From contig CALCJK010000009.1 in NCBI GenBank assembly GCA_937967455.1, positions 186,001 through 250,000 of the forward strand: DNA of 64,000 bases, in the 5' to 3' direction. Below the pieces are notes generated by a model. It saw nothing but the letters and a program-made list of their open reading frames with translations, was not told where the DNA came from and did no database searches. Of this stretch, positions 41,480-50,200 are shown piece after piece; the first letter of the stretch is position 1; every line of letters starts with the position of its first letter. A program made the position numbers and the translations under genes. Source of the DNA: an uncultured bacterium (GTDB lineage Bacteria; Bacteroidota; Ignavibacteria; UBA10030; BY39).

Positions 41480-43678
41480 ATGGATAATATATCAAGGCGG
41501 AAATTTTTAAAAATAAGTGCTACAACTATTTCTGCAGCAGCAACACTTGGTGCTGTTGGAAAAATTACTGCAGATGTAAATAAGATATCTGGAAATACTA
41601 CAAAAGGTTTAAGAAAGATTCCTACCTTCTGTGATATTTGTTTCTGGAAGTGTGGTGTAATTGCGTATGTAAAAGATGGTAAACTCTGGAAACTTGAAGG
41701 TAATCCACTTGATCCATTAAGTCGAGGTAGGTTATGTCCGCGTGGTACAGGTGGGGTTGGTTCTCATTATGATCCAGATAGGTTAAAGTCACCTCTGATT
41801 CGTAAAAACAATCGTGGTAAGGAGGAATGGGTAGCTGTTACATGGGATGAAGCATTCGATTATATAGCTCAGAAAATGCAAGATATTAAATCAAAATATG
41901 GAGCTGAATCAATTGCAATGTTTAGCCATGGAATTGGTGGAAATTTTTTAAAACATACACTCAAAGCTTTCGGAACAAATAATTTTGCAGCACCATCATT
42001 TGCTCAATGTCGCGGTCCGAGAGATGTTGGGTTTAAATTAACTTTTGGAGAAGATGTAAGTTCACCTGAAAGGACTGATATAAAAAATTCAAAATGTTTA
42101 GTATTAATTGGATATCATCTTGGTGAAAATATGCACAATTCGCAAGTTCAGGAATTTTCTGAAGCTATAAAGAAGGGTGCGTCGATTATCGTTGTGGATC
42201 CAAGATTTTCAATTGCTGCTAGTAAAGCAAAATATTATTTACCAATCAAACCTGGAACTGACCTAGCTCTTATACTTGCCTGGATGAATGTGATTGTGAA
42301 TGAGAATTTATACGACAGGGAATATATTGAGAAATATGGATTCGGTTTTGAGCAATTTAAAGCTGAAATATCCAATTATACTCCCGAGTGGGCTTATCCA
42401 GAAACCGGCATTGAACCTGATTTGATTCGCAACACTGCTTATGAAATGGCTAAATATAAACCAGCTACTCTTGTTCATCCTGGACGTCATGTTACATGGT
42501 ATGGAGATGACACTCAAAGAAGCAGAGCAATAGCACTTTTAAATGCACTACTGGGCAGCTGGGGAAGAAAAGGCGGATTTTACACACCTGTTAGTATGGA
42601 TCTTCCAGATTATCCTTATCCATCATATCCCAAACCAACTAAACCCAAAGTTGATAATCCGGATTTAAAATATCCTTTTGCAATAGAGACTGTGACAAAT
42701 GGAATTCGCGAGGCTACAATTTCTGGAAATCCATATCCTGTCAAAGGCTGGTTTGTTTATGCAACAAATTTAATTCATGCTTTGCCAAATGAAGATGAAA
42801 CGATCAGAGCAATTCAAAATTTAGATTTGCTGGTTGTAATTGATGTTATACCAAGTGAAATTGCAGGTTGGGCTGATGTTGTATTACCTGAATCAATTTA
42901 CCTTGAGAGATATGACGATTTAAATGTTGAATGGTTCAGAGAACCATTTATCTCTCTACGTCAACCCGTAGTCGACTCACCAAATGATCAAAAACCAAAT
43001 TGGTGGATCGCGAAAAAGCTTGCAGAAAAACTTGAGTTAAGTGAATTCTATCCTTGGGAAAATATTGAAGATTATTTAGAATACCGTTTAAGTGCTGGTG
43101 GATATGATTTTGAAGAACTAAAAAAGACAGGTATTATTAAAGGTTCACCACAACCAATATATTTTGAAACGGGTGTTCCTATTGAATTCCCAACACCCAG
43201 TGGCAAAATAGAGTTTTATTCTCTTCAGTTAGCTAAAGCAGGTTTTGATCCAGTACCAAAATATAAAAAACCAGAAGAAGGTCCACCTGGTTACTTCAGA
43301 TTGTTATATGGACGTGCACCAGTACATTCATTTAGCAGAACACAAACAAATCGTATTTTAATGGATATGTATAATGAAAATGAAGTTTGGATTAATAAAT
43401 TTATTGCAGATCGATTAGGTTTAAAATCTGGTGATTATGTTAAATTAAAAAATCAGGATGGAGTTGTGAGTAATAAGATAAAAGTTAAGGCAACAGAAAG
43501 AATTAGACCTGATTGTGTTTACATTGTTCATGGTTTTGGTCACAATTCAAAAATGCTAAAATTTGCATATAAAAAAGGTGCAAGTGATTCACAGTTGATA
43601 AAAAGGTATGTGATAGATCCATTAATGGGGGGTACTGGTATGAATGTGAATTTTGTAACAATTGAGATGGAGGTGTGA
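41480..43678 (+). CDS. psrA: polysulfide/thiosulfate reductase-like molybdopterin subunit (PsrA/PhsA)
   Basis: This 732-residue member of the DMSO-reductase family has a Tat signal (SRRKFLKISA) at residues 5-14. A [4Fe-4S] motif is formed by Cys51, Cys54, Cys58 and Cys86 (CDICFWKC, RLCPRG). Cys177 in FAQCRGPRD is the probable Mo or W ligand, as in Psr/Phs enzymes. Length and Tat export fit a periplasmic reductase using bis-MGD. It is followed by matching FeS and NrfD-like membrane subunits. Sulfur-related neighbours downstream favour thiosulfate or polysulfide; arsenate or other oxyanions cannot be excluded. Confidence 0.85.
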   Translation: MDNISRRKFLKISATTISAAATLGAVGKITADVNKISGNTTKGLRKIPTFCDICFWKCGVIAYVKDGKLWKLEGNPLDPLSRGRLCPRGTGGVGSHYDPDRLKSPLIRKNNRGKEEWVAVTWDEAFDYIAQKMQDIKSKYGAESIAMFSHGIGGNFLKHTLKAFGTNNFAAPSFAQCRGPRDVGFKLTFGEDVSSPERTDIKNSKCLVLIGYHLGENMHNSQVQEFSEAIKKGASIIVVDPRFSIAASKAKYYLPIKPGTDLALILAWMNVIVNENLYDREYIEKYGFGFEQFKAEISNYTPEWAYPETGIEPDLIRNTAYEMAKYKPATLVHPGRHVTWYGDDTQRSRAIALLNALLGSWGRKGGFYTPVSMDLPDYPYPSYPKPTKPKVDNPDLKYPFAIETVTNGIREATISGNPYPVKGWFVYATNLIHALPNEDETIRAIQNLDLLVVIDVIPSEIAGWADVVLPESIYLERYDDLNVEWFREPFISLRQPVVDSPNDQKPNWWIAKKLAEKLELSEFYPWENIEDYLEYRLSAGGYDFEELKKTGIIKGSPQPIYFETGVPIEFPTPSGKIEFYSLQLAKAGFDPVPKYKKPEEGPPGYFRLLYGRAPVHSFSRTQTNRILMDMYNENEVWINKFIADRLGLKSGDYVKLKNQDGVVSNKIKVKATERIRPDCVYIVHGFGHNSKMLKFAYKKGASDSQLIKRYVIDPLMGGTGMNVNFVTIEMEV

Positions 43679-43679
43679 T

Positions 43680-44219
43680 ATGGCAAGATTTGGAATGGTC
43701 ATAGATACAAAAAAATGTGTTGGTTGTATGGACTGTGTTGTTGCTTGTAAAACTGAGAATAATGTGCCTGAAGGTTTTAATCGCGATTGGATCGTTCAGG
43801 ATGCTCGTGGCAGTTTCCCAACTGTGAATTTAGAAATTAGAAGCGAAAGATGTAATCATTGTGACAATCCACCCTGTGTCTATTGTTGTCCAACAGGTGC
43901 TAGCCATATCCACAACCTGGGTGGTGTTGTGTTGGTTGATCATGAACTTTGTATTGGCTGTAAAGCTTGCATTGCATCCTGTCCTTATGATGCCCGATTT
44001 GTACATCCAGAGGGTTATGTTGATAAATGTACCTTTTGCATACATAGAGTTGAAGAAGGACTTGATCCAGCTTGTGTTTCTGTTTGCCCAACATATTGCA
44101 TGTATTTTGGTGATTTAGAGGATCCAAATAGTGAAGTGAATAAATTATTAAATTCTCGTAAACATCATGCAGTTTTGCCCGAAGCTGGTACAAAACCACA
44201 AATATTTTATTTGGAGTAA
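43680..44219 (+). CDS. psrB: PsrB-like four-cluster ferredoxin subunit
   Basis: The 179-residue protein has four [4Fe-4S] motifs: CVGCMDCVVACK, CNHCDNPPCVYCCP, CIGCKACIASCP and CTFCIHRVEEG with CVSVCP. GGAGG at 43668-43673 sets ATG 43680, right after the psrA stop; the earlier TTG reading is rejected. It has no signal or anchor and should be carried across the membrane by the Tat-exported PsrA partner. It transfers electrons from the NrfD-like subunit to the Mo site. Confidence 0.9.
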   Translation: MARFGMVIDTKKCVGCMDCVVACKTENNVPEGFNRDWIVQDARGSFPTVNLEIRSERCNHCDNPPCVYCCPTGASHIHNLGGVVLVDHELCIGCKACIASCPYDARFVHPEGYVDKCTFCIHRVEEGLDPACVSVCPTYCMYFGDLEDPNSEVNKLLNSRKHHAVLPEAGTKPQIFYLE

Positions 44220-44221
44220 TT

Positions 44222-45172
44222 ATGAACGAAATCACAAATACAAGAATGAACCCTGGAATTGATCCCTCTCTCTCAATTTGGAACTGGGAAATTCCAATTT
44301 ATCTATTTCTCGGCGGGATTGTTGCTGGTATGATGATAATTTCAGGTTATTTTCTTTTTAAAGGTAGAACTAAAGATGTTGAGTGTTCGTGCTTTTTAGT
44401 TCCGTTTATTAGTTTTATTTTATTGTCGTTCGGAATGTTAGCGCTCTTTCTGGATCTTGAACACAAAGCATATGTTTGGAGGGTTTACACAACGTTTAAG
44501 ATAAAATCTCCTATGTCATGGGGTTCCTGGATATTGATATTAATCTATCCAATTTTGATATTAAATATACTCATAAGGATACCAGATTTTCTTTCCAAAA
44601 AGTTGAAATTCTTAAAGAGTATATCTTTAAAAATTAATTCACATCCAACAGCAATAAAAAATATCGGTTTAGTGAGTATGATTTTTGGAGCGTTGCTCGG
44701 GATATATACAGGTGTACTGTTAAGTTCGTTAGGTGCTCGTCCTTTGTGGAATAATTCAACTTTATGGATACTATTTTTATTGTCAGGTCTCTCATCTGCA
44801 GCAGCGTTTGTTCATCTAATTGCTAAGAGCAAATATGAATCACACCTACTCGCAAAGGCAGATAATGTTTTTTTATCTTTGGAACTGATTGTACTAGTCT
44901 TATTTTTAATTGGATTACTCACTTCAACACAGGTACATATCAGTGCGGCTGAATTTTTGATTAGTGGAAATTATGCACCACTTTTTTGGGTGTTTGTAAT
45001 TGGCTTAGGAATTATAATTCCACTTATAATCCAGTTGTATGCAGTAAATAACAAAATAAAGCACCAACCTGTTGCTCCAATTATGGTAATTATTGGTGGA
45101 TTGATACTACGTTTTGTTATCGTAAATGCAGGTCAGGCTAGTCACTGGTTTAATGCAGGAATGTTAAAATAA
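44222..45172 (+). CDS. psrC: PsrC/NrfD-like membrane quinol subunit
   Basis: The 316-residue protein has about eight membrane helices, beginning WEIPIYLFLGGIVAGMM, which is the usual PsrC/NrfD first helix. It contains LDLEHKAYVWRVY with acidic and His residues near the quinone site. Together with PsrA and PsrB it forms a menaquinol-linked reductase. The start is 2 nt after psrB. It differs from the HybB-like protein at 14874 in being shorter and in having its catalytic partner present. Confidence 0.88.
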   Translation: MNEITNTRMNPGIDPSLSIWNWEIPIYLFLGGIVAGMMIISGYFLFKGRTKDVECSCFLVPFISFILLSFGMLALFLDLEHKAYVWRVYTTFKIKSPMSWGSWILILIYPILILNILIRIPDFLSKKLKFLKSISLKINSHPTAIKNIGLVSMIFGALLGIYTGVLLSSLGARPLWNNSTLWILFLLSGLSSAAAFVHLIAKSKYESHLLAKADNVFLSLELIVLVLFLIGLLTSTQVHISAAEFLISGNYAPLFWVFVIGLGIIIPLIIQLYAVNNKIKHQPVAPIMVIIGGLILRFVIVNAGQASHWFNAGMLK

Positions 45173-45187
45173 AGAAGGATAATATAT

Positions 45188-45730
45188 ATGAATCATCAAG
45201 AATCTCAAATTAATTTTCAACCCAAACCTTATATGAATCCATATCTTGCCGGGATTGGTTTGGGTTTAGTTTTGCTCCTTTCTTTTGTAATCATGGGAAG
45301 AGGACTTGGTGCATCTGGCGCGTTCTCATCATTGTTAAGTGCAGGTATGGAAAAAATCTCTCCTGAACATGTTAAATCAAACGAATTTTATTTGGAGTAT
45401 TTGGGTGATGGAACAACAAGTCCACTTAAAGATTGGTTGGTTTTTGAAGTAATTGGTGTTTTTGCAGGTGGGCTACTTTCAGGAGCTTTAGCACATAGAA
45501 TAAAAAAAGATATAGAGAAAGGTCCACGCATTTCTAATTTTGGTCGCTTAGCTTTTGCCTTTATTGGTGGTGCAATGATGGGCTTTGGGGCAAAATTAGC
45601 GCGCGGATGTACAAGCGGCCAGGCGCTTACAGGTGGTGCATTATTGAACGTTGGTAGCTGGGCATTTATGCTATGTGTATTTGCTGGGGCTTATGCATTT
45701 GCTTATTTTATGAGGAGGCAATGGAGATGA
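45188..45730 (+). CDS. YeeE/YedE-family transporter, first half-size protein
   Basis: The 180-residue membrane protein carries the YeeE/TsuA hallmark GAKLARGCTSGQALTGGALL near its C-terminal half, with the conserved Cys used for thiosulfate relay. It is about half the length of the fused thiosulfate importer, and the next gene supplies the other half. AAGGAT precedes the ATG. Its place after psrABC suggests handling of thiosulfate or another sulfane compound. The periplasmic loop between its first two helices is relatively long. Confidence 0.82.
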   Translation: MNHQESQINFQPKPYMNPYLAGIGLGLVLLLSFVIMGRGLGASGAFSSLLSAGMEKISPEHVKSNEFYLEYLGDGTTSPLKDWLVFEVIGVFAGGLLSGALAHRIKKDIEKGPRISNFGRLAFAFIGGAMMGFGAKLARGCTSGQALTGGALLNVGSWAFMLCVFAGAYAFAYFMRRQWR

Positions 45731-46311
45731 ACGCACCATTTTTTAAATATGGCTATTTTGGAGATGACCTTAGTTTAGTCGTGGCTTTTATAATTGGAAT
45801 TGGTTTCGGCTTCTTCCTCGAAAGAGCTGGATTCGGAAGTGCTAAAAAACTCACTGCTCAATTTTACTTCACAGATATGAGCGTATTCAAAGTTATGTTC
45901 TCAGCAATCGTAACTGCAATGATTGGTTTGTATTACCTTGGAGTTCTTGGATTGTTAAATCTATCACTAGTTTATCTTACACCAACTTATTTAATACCTC
46001 AGATTATTGGCGGCTTAATACTTGGTATCGGATTTGTAATTGGTGGATACTGCCCAGGTACTTCATGTGTAGCTGTCTCAACTGGTAAAATTGATGCCCT
46101 TGTATTCCTAATTGGTGTAATAGGTGGTATATTTGTATTTGGTGAAGTTTTCCCATTATTAAAAGTTTTTTATTATTCAAGTAATATGGGAAATTTAACA
46201 TTACCTCAATTGTTTAATATCCCATATGGACTTGTGGTATTTTTGGTCGTATTAATGGCAATTGGTGGTTTCATGGGTGCAGAGTATGTTGAGAAAAAAA
46301 TGAAAAAGTAG
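45727..46311 (+). CDS. YeeE/YedE-family transporter, second half-size protein
   Basis: The 194-residue membrane protein contains FGFFLERAGFGSAKKLT and GGYCPGTSCVAVSTGK, the second set of conserved Cys positions of the YeeE/TsuA family. The start at 45727 forms an ATGA overlap with the first half and lies eight bases after AGGAGG. The other in-frame ATG, at 45721, is too close to that site. Both halves are expected to assemble as one sulfur-compound channel. Confidence 0.82.
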   Translation: MNAPFFKYGYFGDDLSLVVAFIIGIGFGFFLERAGFGSAKKLTAQFYFTDMSVFKVMFSAIVTAMIGLYYLGVLGLLNLSLVYLTPTYLIPQIIGGLILGIGFVIGGYCPGTSCVAVSTGKIDALVFLIGVIGGIFVFGEVFPLLKVFYYSSNMGNLTLPQLFNIPYGLVVFLVVLMAIGGFMGAEYVEKKMKK

Positions 46312-46324
46312 GAGAAAATTAGAT

Positions 46325-46978
46325 ATGAAAAATCTTTTTGGGCAACTAAGTCTAAATCAAAAAATTGCTGTGGTAACATTGCTATTAGGGTTGATAGCAA
46401 TCTTTGCTGGTAATCCTTACCAAGGAAATTACACTAGAATTGATGCAAAAGAAATAGCCCTAATAGTTCAGAAAGAATTAGATCATATTACAGCTGAAGA
46501 ATTAGCTGATTGGATTATAAAAGAAAAATCAGATTTTCGTTTGATAGACCTACGAAGCGAAAATGAATTTTCAGAGTATCATATTCCAAAAGCAGAGAAC
46601 ATTCAATTGATAGATTTAAATAATTATACATTTCTTCCAACTGAAAAGATAATTTTATATTCAGAAGGTGGTATACACTCAGCTCAAGCTTGGTTTCTTA
46701 TGATTGCAAGGGGATATAAAAATGTCTATATGCTTAAAGGTGGTCTTGATGAATGGAAAGAAAAAATTTTATTTCCTATAATATCAGAAAATGCAACCCC
46801 TGACGAAATCAAAAATTTTGAAAGAATTAAAGAAGTTAGTAGATACTTCGGTGGATCTCCACAAACAGGGAAAATTGAAGATATTAGAGTAAAGAAAGAA
46901 TTACCAAAATTAGAAATGCCAGCTCAGGGTTCACCCCAGACTGGTACACAAAAGAAGAAAAAGAAAGAAGGTTGTTAA
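46325..46978 (+). CDS. membrane-anchored rhodanese-like protein with Ser at the active site
   Basis: The 217-residue protein has an N-terminal membrane helix (about residues 13-29) and a rhodanese domain: FRLIDLRSENEFSEYHIPKA, then MLKGGLDEWK. The catalytic loop, normally Cys followed by XXGXRS, reads YSEGGIHSA with Ser113 in place of Cys. The only cysteine is the last residue. It therefore probably cannot form the usual persulfide. It may bind sulfane sulfur or regulate the pathway. It is 13 nt after the second YeeE gene, in the same operon. Confidence 0.8.
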   Translation: MKNLFGQLSLNQKIAVVTLLLGLIAIFAGNPYQGNYTRIDAKEIALIVQKELDHITAEELADWIIKEKSDFRLIDLRSENEFSEYHIPKAENIQLIDLNNYTFLPTEKIILYSEGGIHSAQAWFLMIARGYKNVYMLKGGLDEWKEKILFPIISENATPDEIKNFERIKEVSRYFGGSPQTGKIEDIRVKKELPKLEMPAQGSPQTGTQKKKKKEGC

Positions 46979-47012
46979 AGTTACGGTTATTTTTAGCAAA
47001 ATATTAAAGAGT

Positions 47013-47504
47013 ATGAAATACTTAAAAATTTTCTTATTTATATTACTTGTTATTGGATGCTCTAAAGAAACTAAAGATAGATTCCAACCTTTCGAGGACT
47101 TAAATGGTATGAAGCTTACCAAAAAAATTTCAGGAAAAGAAGCTCAGACAATGATTAATAAACTACATGGGAAATCTGTAACTCCAAATGTAAGTGAAGT
47201 AATTTTTTATAAAAGCGAAAAAGGTGAAGCTGTTTTATATATTTCCGGGTATCCAGACTCAACTGGTGCAAAAAATGATTATTATAAAATGGTTTCATTA
47301 ATCCAAAATGGGAACGAAGTTTTTGGACACTTTCACGAATTTAATATCGATAATCAAAAACTCTCAATGTGTCTCGGACTGGGGCAAGCACATTATTTTT
47401 TCTATAATAATCACAACTTGTTCTGGTTGAGTACAAATTATCAAATTGCCCAATCCACAGTTGTTGATCTGCTAAATAAATTGAAAAATGGACGATACGA
47501 ATGA
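47013..47504 (+). CDS. small lipoprotein, unknown
   Basis: The 163-residue protein has a lipoprotein signal with lipobox VIGCSK (Cys at residue 16). The mature part is mixed alpha/beta, with ISGKEAQTMINKLHGK, VIFYKSEKGEAVLYISGYPD and a His-rich stretch GHFHEFNI. No family was recognised. It follows the rhodanese gene by 34 bases and probably belongs to the sulfur operon, though the link is only positional. Confidence 0.6.
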   Translation: MKYLKIFLFILLVIGCSKETKDRFQPFEDLNGMKLTKKISGKEAQTMINKLHGKSVTPNVSEVIFYKSEKGEAVLYISGYPDSTGAKNDYYKMVSLIQNGNEVFGHFHEFNIDNQKLSMCLGLGQAHYFFYNNHNLFWLSTNYQIAQSTVVDLLNKLKNGRYE

Positions 47505-47576
47505 TATAAATATCAAAATATATAATTATCTGCAGGCTCTTTATTAATTGTATTTAATTTATTATCGGCTGAATAA

Positions 47577-48197
47577 ATGTTTAAAAATGTAGCAGGAATT
47601 ATCTTGGCGGGAGGGAAAAGCAAGAGAATGGGGCAGGAAAAAGCATTAATTAAAATTGGTGATTTAACTGCAATAGAAATTGTTTATGAAAAATTAAAAT
47701 CAATCTTTGAAAATGTTTTTATTATAGCAAATGATCCTTCAAAATATTCTTTTCTTGATATTAAAGTTTATGAGGATATATTTAAAGATGTAGGTCCTCT
47801 TGCAGGTATGCATTCAGGATTACGTCATTCTTCCAGTGAAAATAATTTTTTTATTTCTTGTGATATGGTCTTGATGAGAAAAGAAATAATTGAATATATT
47901 GTAAATTAACCAACTAATAAGATAATTAAAGTTCCCAGAGTTAATGAAGTATTGCAACCATTGTGTGCTGTATATTCAAGGAATTGCATTTCAATCATAG
48001 AACAACTAATTAGGGAAAGTATAAAATCTAAACAACCCCAATTAAATAGTCCTTACAAGTTGATTGAAAAACAGGATACTGAAATAATAGAAGTGGGTAA
48101 TCTCCTTTCTAATTTTCCGGATGCTTTTTTAAGTATGAATAGTGATCTAGATTATCAAAGGGTTTTGCAAATATTACGTACTCATCAAAACACCTAA
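47577..48197 (+). pseudogene. mobA: mobA-like molybdenum cofactor guanylyltransferase, split by one in-frame stop
   Basis: The frame encodes a MobA homologue: GIILAGGKSKRMGQEKALI at the N-terminus, YEDIFKDVGPLAGMHSGL, ISCDMVLM, then after a TAA at 47907-47909 the same frame continues with KVPRVNEVLQPLCAVYSRN and a normal C-terminus to 48197. Only one codon interrupts about 206 codons, so the lesion is very recent or a sequencing error. MobA makes the MGD form of the cofactor needed by PsrA-type enzymes, so its place here is logical. The 3' end overlaps the convergent ptb gene by 24 bases. Confidence 0.75.
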
Positions 48198-49076
48198 TGC
48201 AATAGTACGAACTTTTTCCTCACATTTATCAGCTCGTGATGGGATTAGTATTGGGATTTTGCCTCCTACTATTACTTGTGCGTGAGGTAAATTCGCAAAA
48301 TACTGTGTGCTTTTTGCTAAACTATTTGCAGCTTCAATATTGGGAGCTACAATTATATCTGCTTTACCAGCGACTTCGGATTTTATGTTTTTTTCAATTA
48401 CTGCCTCTTCACTTACACATAGATCCAATGCTAATGGACCATCAATTATGCATCCCTTAATTTCCCCTTCTCTGTTCATCTTTGTTATCTCTGCAGCGTC
48501 AACCGAGGATTGTAACTTTGGGTTTACTTTCTCTGATGCTGAAAGCATAGCAACTTTTGGTATTTCAATTCCCAGTGCTTTTGCTACTTTTATTGCATTT
48601 TCAATCAGTCCAATTTTTGCTTGAAGATCTGGATTAAGATTCAAACCACCATCAGTGATCATTATAAGCTTTTTTTCCTTTTTCTTTGGAAATTCAAAAA
48701 TAAAAACGTCACTAAATAGCCTTCCGGTTCGCATGTTGTTTGCTGGATCAAATATGGCTTTCATAAGGGTTGATGTATCAACAGAACCTTTCATTAATAT
48801 GGAACAGGCACCATTGTTTACTAAGTTTATAGACTTTTTAATTGTCTCAACAGTATCTGTTTCGTGAATTATATTAAAATCGAAAGTGCAGTTTAGTTCC
48901 TTTAAGATTGGAAGAATAATATTCTTATCACCCACAAGGTAAAAATTAGCCAGTTTAATTTTGGTTGCTTCGAGAACTGCGGTGAGGGTTTCTTTATTGT
49001 GAGGTTGGACAACAACAACATTTTTGTTCTTTTTTTCAAGTGCTTTTTGTAAGAGTTCTTCAAGATTTTTTATCAT
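48174..49076 (-). CDS. ptb: phosphate butyryltransferase-like acyltransferase
   Basis: The 300-residue protein of the Pta/Ptb family has NNMRTGRLFSDV, GGLNLNPDLQAKIGLIENAI, VAMLSASEKVNPKLQSS and DGPLALDLCVSE, which are the conserved blocks of phosphate acetyl/butyryltransferases. It interconverts an acyl-CoA and acyl phosphate. It lies directly before butyrate kinase in the transcription order buk then ptb. In this order the pair could gain ATP from butyryl-CoA, isobutyryl-CoA or a related acyl-CoA, or activate the acid. No crotonase or acyl-CoA dehydrogenase genes are nearby. Confidence 0.86.
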   Translation of the reverse strand: MIKNLEELLQKALEKKNKNVVVVQPHNKETLTAVLEATKIKLANFYLVGDKNIILPILKELNCTFDFNIIHETDTVETIKKSINLVNNGACSILMKGSVDTSTLMKAIFDPANNMRTGRLFSDVFIFEFPKKKEKKLIMITDGGLNLNPDLQAKIGLIENAIKVAKALGIEIPKVAMLSASEKVNPKLQSSVDAAEITKMNREGEIKGCIIDGPLALDLCVSEEAVIEKNIKSEVAGKADIIVAPNIEAANSLAKSTQYFANLPHAQVIVGGKIPILIPSRADKCEEKVRTIALGVLMST

Positions 49077-49090
49077 AGTGTTTTGAATTT

Positions 49091-50152
49091 TTAATATTCT
49101 TTGGTTTTTTCAATGCTTCTGAGGATTCTGAGGGCTGCTTTAGCAAGTGCTTTCAACTCATCGTCGCCTGGGAAGATTAAAACTTTAGAAATAAAACTGA
49201 CTCTTTCTGTGATCCATTTTGTCAGAAATTCTGATTTAGCAAGACCGCCAGTTAAAATAACTGCATCAACTTTTCCAGATAATACAGTGGACATAGCACC
49301 AATTTCTTTTGCAATCTGATAAGCCATTGCTTGGAAAACCTCGAGTGCTTTATTATCGCCGTTTTTAATTCTGCTTTCAACTTCTTCAGCGCTATTTGTA
49401 CCAAGATATGCAACAAGTCCACCATTACCCATTACAAATTTTCTAAGTTGTTGTTCAGTATATTCACCAGAAAAAGCTATTGTTATAAATGGTTGAAGTG
49501 GTAAGCCACCGGTTCTTTCTGGAGAAAAAGGCCCATCACTGGATGCATCATTAACATCAATTATTTTACCATTTTTAATTGGTGCTACTGAAATTCCACC
49601 ACCCATATGTGCTACCACAAAGGAAGAATTATTGTAATCGATTGTTAATTTTTCAGCAGCATTTCTTGCAGCTTCGTGTAAACTGAGTGCGTGAGATAAA
49701 CTACGGCGTTCAATTCTTGGATGACCTGAATAACGGGCTAATGGTTCGAACTCATCAACTGAAACGGGATCCACAACAAAGGCTCTCGAGTTATATTCTT
49801 TGGCTAATCTGTCGACCAATGCGCAACCAAGGTTGGAGGCATGTTCACCCTGTAAATTTGCACGAGCATCCTGTAGCATTCTTTCGTTAACTTCATACGT
49901 TCCCCCCTCAACAGATCGAAACAAACCACCAATTGAAATAACAGCGTTAAAATCATTTATATCATTATTCTTAATCCAGTTGCTAATTGTTCGATATCTG
50001 AAATCGAATTGATCCCAAATTTTTTCGTGCTTTTTAATTTCTTCTGTGGGGTGTTTTAATGTTTCGGAAAGGTGAATTTGTTCATCATAAAATAAAGCAA
50101 TTTTAGTTGAGGTTGATCCTGGATTTACTACAAGGATCTTATAAAATTCCAT
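49091..50152 (-). CDS. buk: butyrate kinase-like acyl kinase
   Basis: The 353-residue protein belongs to the acetokinase family in its Buk branch: KILVVNPGSTSTKIALF at the start, GHPRIERRSLSHALSLHEAAR, VVAHMGGGISVAP, DGPFSPERTGGLP and ILTGGLAKSEF. It catalyses acyl phosphate + ADP to and from acid + ATP. AAGGA precedes the ATG at 50152, and the ptb-like gene follows after 14 bases. The substrate may be butyrate, isobutyrate or another short acid. Confidence 0.88.
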   Translation of the reverse strand: MEFYKILVVNPGSTSTKIALFYDEQIHLSETLKHPTEEIKKHEKIWDQFDFRYRTISNWIKNNDINDFNAVISIGGLFRSVEGGTYEVNERMLQDARANLQGEHASNLGCALVDRLAKEYNSRAFVVDPVSVDEFEPLARYSGHPRIERRSLSHALSLHEAARNAAEKLTIDYNNSSFVVAHMGGGISVAPIKNGKIIDVNDASSDGPFSPERTGGLPLQPFITIAFSGEYTEQQLRKFVMGNGGLVAYLGTNSAEEVESRIKNGDNKALEVFQAMAYQIAKEIGAMSTVLSGKVDAVILTGGLAKSEFLTKWITERVSFISKVLIFPGDDELKALAKAALRILRSIEKTKEY

Positions 50153-50200
50153 AAATTTGAGGTCCTTTTTTATGAAAATGTAAAAAAAGTTCTGTTAATT

